From Streptomyces radicis (GTDB taxonomy: Bacteria; Actinomycetota; Actinomycetes; Streptomycetales; Streptomycetaceae), in contig NZ_RBDY01000042.1 in NCBI RefSeq assembly GCF_003626575.1, positions 1 through 54,591 on the forward strand: 54,591 nt of DNA, given 5' to 3'. Position numbers and translations under genes: made by a program. Positions 49,143-54,591 of the stretch are shown here, piece by piece. The stretch's first letter is position 1. Every line of letters begins with the position of its first letter. The notes below the pieces were generated by a model that worked only from the letters and a program-made list of their open reading frames with translations, was not told where the DNA came from and did not search any database.

Positions 49143-49526
49143 TCAGGAACGCATCAGGCAGAACTCGTTCCCCTCCGGGTCGCACAGCACCGTCAGCGTC
49201 TCGTGCTCCTCGACCACCCGCGCGCCCAGGCCGCCGAGCCGCGCCAGCTCCGCCCCCGGGGCGTCCGCGCGCAGGTCGAGATGGACCCGGTTCTTGACGC
49301 GCTTGGGCTCGGGCACCTTCTGGAACCACAGCCGCGGCCCGCCGTCCGCCGACTCGACCAGCACCGTCGGATCGTCCTCAGGGCCCTCGTACCCCAGCGC
49401 CCGCAGCCGCGCCAGCTCCGCCTCGTCGTACGGCGCGACCGCGTACCCGTCGAGCGCCGCCGCCCAGAAGCGCGCCAGCGGCGCCGGGTGCGCGCAGTCG
49501 ACGACGATGTCCAGGATCCGCGCCAT
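49143..49526 (-). CDS. VOC superfamily (glyoxalase-like) protein
   Basis: 127 residues: MARILDIVVDCAHPAPLARF, WFQKVPEPKRVKNRVHLDLR and VLCDPEGNEFCLM are the usual landmarks of the glyoxalase-like group of vicinal-oxygen-chelate proteins. These bind small ligands or catalyse metal-dependent reactions; this subgroup has no assigned substrate. GAGGGG precedes the ATG. It is the last gene of the minus-strand series that begins with the MBL genes near 53451, following the TrmH gene by 17 bases. Confidence 0.85.
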   Translation of the reverse strand: MARILDIVVDCAHPAPLARFWAAALDGYAVAPYDEAELARLRALGYEGPEDDPTVLVESADGGPRLWFQKVPEPKRVKNRVHLDLRADAPGAELARLGGLGARVVEEHETLTVLCDPEGNEFCLMRS

Positions 49527-49543
49527 GCCGCCCCTCGCTCCCG

Positions 49544-50422
49544 CTAGGTGTCCTGCTCGGACGTGCCGTGCTCGGACGCGCCGTGCTCGGATCCGCCGCG
49601 CTCGGACGCGCCGTGCTTGAACCCGCGCTGCCTCGCCGCCTCGTAGAGCACGACGCTGGCGGCGCTCGCGGCGTTGAGCGAGGACGCCGAGCCCGTCATC
49701 GGAATCCGCACCAGCACGTCGCACCGCTCGCGCCAGGCCGCGCTCAGGCCGGTCGTCTCGTTCCCGACGGCCAGCAGGACGGGCCCGGTGAGGTCGGCCT
49801 CGGTGATGTCCACCGACCCGCGCTCGTCCGTTCCGACGACCGTCACCTCGGGCGCCGCCGCCGCGAGCCACGCCTCGACCTCGCGCTGTCCCGGCACCCG
49901 GACGACGGGCAGCGCGAACAGCGAACCCGTGCTCGCCCGCACGGACTTGGGGTCGTAGACATCGGCCGCGTGCCCCGTGACCACCAGGCCGTGCGCGCCG
50001 AAGGAGTCGGCCGAACGCACGATGCTGCCGATGTTCCCGGGGCTGGTCGGCCGGTCGAAGAGCACCCCGAGGAAGCCGGGGCCCACCGGGATCCGCGTCA
50101 GCTCGTCCGGCGGCATCTCGGCCACCGCGACCAACTCGGGGACGCCCTCGTCCTTCTCGCCCAGCTCGGCGAGCAACTCCGGTGCCATGGCGATCTTCTC
50201 GGCCTTCACGTCCCGCAACAGGCCGCTGGCCCAACGCGTCGGCGGACGGCTCTCGTCGAAGAGCAGCGCCCTGACGGGCCACCCGTGCTCGACCGCCTGC
50301 GACACCGGGCGCACCCCCTGCACCAGGAACTCCCCGGCCCTCTGCCGCTTGTTCCTGTTGGTGAGCTGTGCCTGCCACTGCTGGAACCGAGCGTTACGCG
50401 TCGTGATCCGCTGTGCCGCCAC
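49544..50422 (-). CDS. TrmH/SpoU family RNA 2'-O-methyltransferase
   Basis: 292 residues. The N-terminal substrate-binding domain (RFQQWQAQLTNRNKRQRAGE, FLVQGVRPVSQAVEHGW) is followed by the SPOUT knot: LFDRPTSPGNIGSIVRSADS (motif 1), VLLAVGNETTGLSAAW (motif 2) and VRIPMTGSASSLNAASAASV (motif 3). It methylates a ribose in rRNA or tRNA. The start is GTG. The C-terminal tail after the knot is not part of the fold and consists of (H/R)G(A/G/T)SE repeats coded by a 15-bp tandem repeat, so tail length may differ between strains. Confidence 0.92.
   Translation of the reverse strand: MAAQRITTRNARFQQWQAQLTNRNKRQRAGEFLVQGVRPVSQAVEHGWPVRALLFDESRPPTRWASGLLRDVKAEKIAMAPELLAELGEKDEGVPELVAVAEMPPDELTRIPVGPGFLGVLFDRPTSPGNIGSIVRSADSFGAHGLVVTGHAADVYDPKSVRASTGSLFALPVVRVPGQREVEAWLAAAAPEVTVVGTDERGSVDITEADLTGPVLLAVGNETTGLSAAWRERCDVLVRIPMTGSASSLNAASAASVVLYEAARQRGFKHGASERGGSEHGASEHGTSEQDT
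49556..49615. repeat. 15-bp tandem repeat in the TrmH tail
   Basis: Four units of CTCGGACGCGCCGTG with up to four changes stand head to tail at 49556, 49571, 49586 and 49601. They encode four copies of a five-residue Ser-Glu-containing unit. The repeat keeps the reading frame whatever the copy number. Confidence 0.85.
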
Positions 50423-50449
50423 CCCAGCAGGCTACCCCAGCACCTCGGG

Positions 50450-50692
50450 CTACGACTCGTACCCCTCGACCTCCCACGCGGGCCGCACCGTCGCCTCGTC
50501 CGGGTCCTCTCCCGCGCCCTCCCTGACCCGCCGCCGTCGCAGCAGATCCCAGCACTGGTCCAGCCGGGCCTCCACCCCGGCGAGCCGCGCCTGCTCGTCC
50601 TCCCCCAGCCCACGCCCGGCCGCCCGCGCCCGGAGCACCCGCTCCTCGTCCACGAGCTGCCCGACATGGACCAGAATGTCCTTGTCTTCCAT
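50450..50692 (-). CDS. DUF2630 family protein
   Basis: 80 residues, full length for DUF2630: MEDKDILVHVGQLVDEERVL, then LGEDEQARLAGVEARLDQCW, DLLRRRRVREGAGEDPDEAT and the VRPAWEVEGYES end. It is a small helical, highly charged protein of unknown function common in actinobacteria. It lies between the phosphotransferase and TrmH genes, all on one strand with gaps under 40 bases. Confidence 0.88.
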   Translation of the reverse strand: MEDKDILVHVGQLVDEERVLRARAAGRGLGEDEQARLAGVEARLDQCWDLLRRRRVREGAGEDPDEATVRPAWEVEGYES

Positions 50693-50729
50693 GGGGCCAC
50701 CCTACGGCCAGCTCCCGCGTCCCGCCTCT

Positions 50730-51665
50730 TCAGGACGGCCGCGCTTGAGGGTCGACCTCCTCGCCGAGGTACCGCGCCGCCAGCGCGCGGGCCCTGCGGC
50801 GGACGCGTTCGACCGCCTCGGGGGCGTTGAACGGGGCGAAGGGCGGCCACAGGAACAGCAGGATCGCCAACTCCTCGGCGACCAGGGCACGTTCGAGAGC
50901 GTCCCGGTCGCATGGGCGCGCGTCCAGGTAGGCGTCCATGAGCGCCCGGGGCACGGTCGTCCCCGCCGGGGTCGCGCGCACCTGGAGAAAGGCCAGGTCG
51001 GAGGCGGGGCGGCCGATCCGTGTCTCCTGCCAGTCGCAGAAGACGAGCGAGCCCGCGTCGTGCACGACATTGTCCGTGTGGCAGTCGCCATGGACCAGGA
51101 CGGGCGGCTGCCGCTCGGTGAGCCGGGCCCTGAGCGCGTCACGGCGGTCGAGCAGGTCGGGCAGCCGGGGGAGCGAGGCCGCCCAGAACGCGCCGATCCC
51201 CGCCGCGTCGGGGGTGTCGGCCGCGTCGGGGGCGTCGGCGGCGTCGAGGGCCGCGAGCAACGCGTCGGGGCGGCCGCCCCAGCCACCGGCCTCGGGCACC
51301 GGCGTGCCATGCAGCGCGGCCAGGTCACGGCCGAGCGCCGCCCACATCCCCGGGGTCCACGACGCGGCGTCCCGCGCCTCGCCCCCGGCCGCGAGCAGCA
51401 GGGCCACCCCGTCGTCGGCGTCCAACGCGCCGAGCAGGCGCGGCGTGCGCACGGGCACGATCGGCGCCAACTCCCGGTAGAAACGCAGCTCCCGCCGGGC
51501 CGCCGCCAACGGCCCACGCCCCGCCTCGGCCCCGGTGACCTTGAGATACGCGACCTCCCCGCCCTCCGCCCGCACGGTGTGCACCCCGGCCCCCGACCTG
51601 GACTCGAGCGCCACCCCCGGCCGCCCCACGGGCGCCACCCGGAACGCCTCGAGCGCCCGCGCCAT
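50730..51665 (-). CDS. Aminoglycoside phosphotransferase-like kinase
   Basis: 311 residues of the APH/choline kinase fold. The catalytic loop reads VHGDCHTDNVV and the metal site FCDWQE, both intact; an N-terminal Lys in VAYLKVTG probably binds ATP. The substrate is unknown: such proteins phosphorylate antibiotics, sugars, choline or macrolides. The ATG at 51665 is supported by GAGGG five bases upstream; a GTG at 51692 is the alternative. A DAAD-type acidic repeat near the middle comes from GTCGGCCGCG-like repeats in the DNA. It follows the MBL gene by about 57 bases. Confidence 0.85.
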   Translation of the reverse strand: MARALEAFRVAPVGRPGVALESRSGAGVHTVRAEGGEVAYLKVTGAEAGRGPLAAARRELRFYRELAPIVPVRTPRLLGALDADDGVALLLAAGGEARDAASWTPGMWAALGRDLAALHGTPVPEAGGWGGRPDALLAALDAADAPDAADTPDAAGIGAFWAASLPRLPDLLDRRDALRARLTERQPPVLVHGDCHTDNVVHDAGSLVFCDWQETRIGRPASDLAFLQVRATPAGTTVPRALMDAYLDARPCDRDALERALVAEELAILLFLWPPFAPFNAPEAVERVRRRARALAARYLGEEVDPQARPS

Positions 51666-51721
51666 GAGCGCCCTCGTCGCCGTGTTCTCCACCGTGGAAC
51701 CGTACGGGGTCGCACCGACAG

Positions 51722-52567
51722 TCAGGCCGACGCGGCGCCCCGCGAGCCGCCGAAGGCGTCGAGCTCGTCGGCGCAGTGGGCGGAGAAGACGGTCACCCGG
51801 TCGCCGTGGTCGTGGACCAGCTCGCGCAAGTGCCGCTGGTTCGCCAGGCGTTCGCGGCGCCGCGACTCGACCATCCGCTGGAAGAGGCCGATGCCCGGCG
51901 GGCAGTGAGGGCTCGTGGCGTCCAACTCCCCGCGGTGGAAGTAGGAATCGCCCGCGTGCAGCAGCCAGCCCGCCCCGGTGTCGACGGCCACACCCGCATG
52001 CCCGCGCGTGTGCCCCGCCAGCGGGACCAGCAGGATCTCCGGCGGCAGCCCCTTCAACGCACGGACGGCCTCGAATCCGAACCACCGCTCGCCCGCGTCC
52101 TCGTACGGGATCCAGCGCGGCCGGTGGGCGAAGTGCGCGCGACGGTAGCGGGTGCGTTCCAGCCGGGTCCTGGGCGCGCTGAGCGCCCTCAACTCCTCGG
52201 CGAACACGTGCACGTTGGCGTCGGGGAAGTCCACGAGCCCACCGGCGTGGTCCCCGTCCCCATGGGTGAGCACGATGTCCGAGACATCCGCCGGGTCGTG
52301 GCCGAGCCCTCTCACCCGCGCCACGGCCGTCTCCCCCGCGTCGCCGCCAAGTCGGAACGCGGCAACCAGCCCGCGCCCCAGCCAGTCGCGGGCCCCGTCC
52401 ACGCTTGGCGTTCCCAACCCCGTGTCCACGAGGACGAGTTGGGCGCCGGTGTCGATCAGCAGGCAGTGCGTGACCATCTCGCCCCGGCGCAGCAGCCCGG
52501 GCCGGTCGTCGATCAGCCGCCCGCCGAGCGGCCGCATCGCGCCGCAGTCGATGTGGTGCACGCGCAT
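51722..52567 (-). CDS. MBL-fold hydrolase (lactonase-like) with HxDxDH motif
   Basis: 281 residues. The metal motif reads LTHGDGDHAGGL, in which the second His of HxHxDH is replaced by Asp; the rest is present (GHTRGHAG, HAGDSYF, SAHCADE). This variant is known in a group of MBL proteins related to quorum-quenching lactonases, so the protein is probably active with one metal site altered. ATG at 52567 shares one base with the stop of the preceding MBL gene (TGATG), so the two are translated together. Confidence 0.85.
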   Translation of the reverse strand: MRVHHIDCGAMRPLGGRLIDDRPGLLRRGEMVTHCLLIDTGAQLVLVDTGLGTPSVDGARDWLGRGLVAAFRLGGDAGETAVARVRGLGHDPADVSDIVLTHGDGDHAGGLVDFPDANVHVFAEELRALSAPRTRLERTRYRRAHFAHRPRWIPYEDAGERWFGFEAVRALKGLPPEILLVPLAGHTRGHAGVAVDTGAGWLLHAGDSYFHRGELDATSPHCPPGIGLFQRMVESRRRERLANQRHLRELVHDHGDRVTVFSAHCADELDAFGGSRGAASA

Positions 52568-53451
52568 CACGCGCCGCCCCCGTCGAACACCGGGGCCCAC
52601 ACCGTTCCCGAGGCGGTGCGTTCGACGCGCCCGAAGACGTGCCCGGTGACGTGCCCGGCCGCGAGCACGGCGTCGGGTGTCGCGAGGACGTCCCTGCGCA
52701 CGGCGAGCGCCCGGCCCGGATCGACATCGGTGGCGAACGACCAGTCAGGCTCGGCCACTTGCACCGCCGAGTGCAGGATGTCCCCCACGATCAGCACGCG
52801 TTCGGCCTCCGGCCGGTCCGGATCGGCCACGGCGACCGCCAGGTGCCCCGGCGTGTGCCCAGGCGTGGCGTGCACCGTGATCCCCGGCGCGATCGTCTCC
52901 CCGTCCCTGAGGAACTCGACGACGCCGGAAAGCGGTTCGAGCACGACACGCCGGTCGGGCGCTCCCCAGCCGCCGGTCCGTGTCCAGTACGCCCACTCGG
53001 CCTCGGCCACGCGATGCCGAGCGTTGCGGAACGTCAGCCCGGCCGGGGCCCGTTCGGCAGGATCCACGGGGTGCGGGGGCACATCCGTGGTCCACCCGAC
53101 GTGGTCGAGGTGCAGATGGGTGAAGACGACGGTGTCGATGTCGTCGGCGGAAAGGCCCACCTCGGCAAGGTTCTTGAGCAACGCGCCCCCGACCGCCCCA
53201 CCGCCGCCCGGGAGTTCGACGTCGACGGCGCCGACTCCCAGGTCCACCAGGATCCTGCGTTCCCCGGCCTCCAGCAGGAAGGCCCCGAAGGACAGGGTGA
53301 GCCGCCCCTCGTCGTCGAGCTGGTCCGGATACGCGGTCCAGTCCGCGTCGGGAAACGTCGCCGCGGCGGGGTGGATGCCGTGGCCGTCCGGCAGATACGT
53401 GACGATCGTCGAGCCGACGCGGACGTGTGCGCGGTGCGCGGGAAGGGTCAT
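52567..53451 (-). CDS. MBL-fold hydrolase with canonical HxHxDH motif
   Basis: 294 residues. The metal motif THLHLDHVGW is complete, with HATPGHTPGHLAV, IVGDILHSAVQ and a C-terminal AAGHVTGHVFG; a canonical binuclear hydrolase related to N-acyl-homoserine lactonases and other lactonases. It is the first gene of the minus-strand series and is divergent from the HxlR regulator with a 16-bp palindrome between them. HxlR proteins often control such neighbouring detoxifying enzymes. Confidence 0.88.
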   Translation of the reverse strand: MTLPAHRAHVRVGSTIVTYLPDGHGIHPAAATFPDADWTAYPDQLDDEGRLTLSFGAFLLEAGERRILVDLGVGAVDVELPGGGGAVGGALLKNLAEVGLSADDIDTVVFTHLHLDHVGWTTDVPPHPVDPAERAPAGLTFRNARHRVAEAEWAYWTRTGGWGAPDRRVVLEPLSGVVEFLRDGETIAPGITVHATPGHTPGHLAVAVADPDRPEAERVLIVGDILHSAVQVAEPDWSFATDVDPGRALAVRRDVLATPDAVLAAGHVTGHVFGRVERTASGTVWAPVFDGGGA

Positions 53452-53519
53452 CTCTGGTGCCGTTCCTCGGGGATGAATCCGTCCCCGACGCTAGATCGGC
53501 GCAGGTCGGCTGGGGAGTA

Positions 53520-53535
53520 CGCACTTGCAAGTGCG
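53520..53535. promoter_or_regulatory. Palindromic operator, probably for HxlR
   Basis: CGCACTTGCAAGTGCG is a perfect 16-bp palindrome 68 bases upstream of the MBL start and 62 bases upstream of the HxlR start. HxlR-type regulators bind short palindromes rich in ACTT/AAGT, which is what this site contains. Control of both divergent genes is inferred. Confidence 0.55.
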
Positions 53536-53562
53536 GACGCGGGGACACGCGGACGCCGGGGC

Positions 53563-53598
53563 GCTTGTACGGTCGGGGCCGCTTGTACGGTCGGGGCA
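53563..53598. repeat. Tandem 18-bp repeat ending at the hxlR start
   Basis: GCTTGTACGGTCGGGGCC and GCTTGTACGGTCGGGGCA stand head to tail; the second copy ends on the A of the ATG. Each unit contains TTGTAC, which could act as a -35 or operator half. The duplication may change the distance between the palindrome and the start. Confidence 0.7.
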
Positions 53599-54002
53599 TG
53601 GACGACGCACGCATCCGCCCACGGCCGGGATCGCCCGGCGCGGCGCGCGGGCACGCGACTCGCGACGACCGCGTGGGGATGGACCGGCTCGCCGACCAGT
53701 GGAGCGGGCTGGTGATCCTGCTCCTGGCCGACGGCACCAGGCGCTACGCCGAACTCAGGTCCGCCCTGCGGGAGTTCGCGGGCGGGATCAGCGAGAAGAT
53801 GCTCACGCAGACGCTGCGCGGCATGGAACGGGACGGCCTGCTCACCCGTAGGGATCACCAGACCTACCCGCGCCGGGTCGAGTACACCCTGACCCCCCTC
53901 GGCCTCTCGCTCCGCGAACCGCTGCTGACCGTGTGCGACTGGAGCGCCCGCCACCGCGAGGACATCAGAAGAGCCCGCGCGCGGTACGACGCGTCCCCGT
54001 GA
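53598..54002 (+). CDS. HxlR family transcriptional regulator
   Basis: 134 residues. The winged-helix HxlR pattern is present: WSGLVILLLADGTRRYAELR, FAGGISEKMLTQTLRGMERD, GLLTRRDHQTYPRRVEYTLT and PLGLSLREPL. The N-terminus before about residue 25 is basic and lacks the usual redox Cys, so sensing is probably by ligand rather than thiol. It is divergent from the MBL operon and likely regulates it through the palindrome at 53520. There is no clear ribosome site before the ATG. Confidence 0.88.
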   Translation: MDDARIRPRPGSPGAARGHATRDDRVGMDRLADQWSGLVILLLADGTRRYAELRSALREFAGGISEKMLTQTLRGMERDGLLTRRDHQTYPRRVEYTLTPLGLSLREPLLTVCDWSARHREDIRRARARYDASP

Positions 54003-54188
54003 GGGGTGGCATCCCGCCGGGCCCGCGGCCGGAAACTCGTTGCTGGCGGGGGGCGTACGCCCGGGGGGCGACGAGGAGGCGGGGAACGTGTCGGTGCGGC
54101 GCGGCGCGGCGCGGCCCGGACGGCGGGCGGCTACGGAGGGTCCGGTGGTGCGGGCCGCCTGCCGCGGTGGCTTGTTTCGTTTCTGGTG

Positions 54189-54591
54189 CGGGTCAGGGCT
54201 GGCACCTACGGGAGGGAGGGTGGTGGGTGGCGGTCGTCGCGGTCACCGATCGGCCTGTGGGCGTCTGAGGCCGTTCGCCGAACGGGCGCGGCCGCGTCCC
54301 TCGTCGGCGGCCGTCTTCCCGGGGGTCGGTCGCGGTGGCGCGCACCCTTCGGGCCTGCCCTGGCCGCCGCTCTCGTCGTTCAGTGCGGACCCGTTGAGCT
54401 GATGGAGCGGGCCGGTCCGAGGCGAGCGCGTGCGCCGTTCAGCGGGCCTGTTGGGCTTTATGCCCCGCTTAGCTTGTTCTTTATCTACCAAGATCGGCAA
54501 GGTCTGCCGATGGCCTTGAGGGTCTCAGGTCGTTTGACGGTTTTGCCAACGTCGTAGCGGGGTGCGGGACGGCGGTTCTTGGTTCCGGGCG
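54189..54591. mobile_element. Left end of a transposable element (copy B of the 300-bp repeat)
   Basis: The stretch 54175-54471 matches copy A at 19705-20004 nearly throughout, including the end blocks CGGGTCA (54189-54195) and GCACCTACGGG (54202-54212) and the segment GGGCTTTATGCCCCGCTTA at its right end. Here, in contrast to copy A, a transposase-like reading frame ends 14 bases beyond the repeat. The element therefore continues past the window. The gap from 54003 to 54188 shows nothing I can name apart from a GGGCGTACGCCC palindrome near 54050. Confidence 0.5.
54485..54591 (-). CDS. Probable transposase, C-terminal end only
   Basis: On the minus strand a frame enters from the window edge and ends at TAG 54485-54487 after 34 codons: PGTKNRRPAPRYDVGKTVKR is its first part, then PETLKAIGRPCRSW. 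The very basic tail with a PGTKNRRPAP...VGKTVKR pattern recalls the C-terminal ends of transposases found in Streptomyces, though I cannot name the family with certainty. Local GC content drops compared with the neighbours, as in imported DNA. The start and catalytic residues are outside the window. Confidence 0.45.
   Translation of the reverse strand, partial: PGTKNRRPAPRYDVGKTVKRPETLKAIGRPCRSW

Noticed and set aside
51190..51260. Tandem GTCGG(C/G)GCGTC units inside the phosphotransferase gene
   Set aside because: They encode an in-frame DAAD-type acidic loop and show no other property; treated as normal codon-level repetition.
54006..54557. A plus-strand frame over copy B read as a protein of about 180 residues
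   Set aside because: It runs through the repeat and over the opposite-strand transposase end, has no ribosome site and has low-complexity composition.

Overview
The window is very GC-rich DNA from an actinomycete, most likely Streptomyces or a close relative. The signs are third-position G/C codons throughout, frequent GTG starts, GTGA/ATGA start-stop overlaps, a SpoIIE-type phosphatase with an anti-sigma kinase domain, DUF6233 and DUF2630 proteins, and sugar ABC importers without their own ATPase. Both edges are mobile DNA: the start of an IS630-type transposase on the left, and the 3' end of what looks like a different transposase on the right.

Left part (1-9.9 kb): an IS end that cut off a neighbouring gene, a radical SAM protein of the Rv2578c type behind a LexA-like SOS box, an SRPBCC protein, a PAS-GAF-SpoIIE-HATPase regulator, a three-gene peptidase operon (M55, M20, S9), a CBS-domain protein and a small LapA-like membrane protein. 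From 9.9 to 17.1 kb lies a polyol/sugar uptake locus: a DUF5107 protein, a DeoR regulator, a lipoprotein binding protein, two permeases and a zinc polyol dehydrogenase. The last four genes overlap or nearly touch, and the ATPase is presumably supplied from elsewhere (MsiK type).

Middle (17-28.8 kb): a DUF1772 protein, a methyltransferase, a first NAPE-PLD-like MBL protein, a miniature inverted-repeat element, a lipid-flavoured group (DedA, a second MBL protein, and a divergent membrane phosphodiesterase), a secreted PQQ sugar dehydrogenase with a CBM2, a graveyard of gene remnants, pterin carbinolamine dehydratase, a bile-acid-symporter-like protein and FdhD. The last two overlap tail to tail.

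28.9-39 kb holds polysaccharide and possible small-molecule chemistry. A secreted GH115 glucuronidase diverges from a secreted CBM32-PL7-GH16 fusion. About 1 kb of near-identical intergenic repeats follows, then an adenylation domain fused to four membrane helices, facing a GNAT-ATP-grasp fusion. 39-47 kb is a fatty-acid module like mycobacterial Rv0241c-Rv0244c: acyl-CoA ligase, thiolase, HMw-FabG, MaoC hydratase, TetR, SCP2 protein and acyl-CoA dehydrogenase. All its promoters carry the same 16-bp TetR-type operator.

Right part (47-54.6 kb): a DUF6233 protein, a MerR regulator with an apparently leaderless 19-bp-spacer promoter driving an SDR reductase, and a long minus-strand cluster (two MBL proteins, a phosphotransferase, a DUF2630 protein, a TrmH methyltransferase and a VOC protein). 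A divergent HxlR regulator follows. The window ends in a second copy of the 300-bp repeat seen near 19.7 kb, here joined to a transposase 3' end. This suggests that the first copy is a non-autonomous derivative of the element at the right edge.
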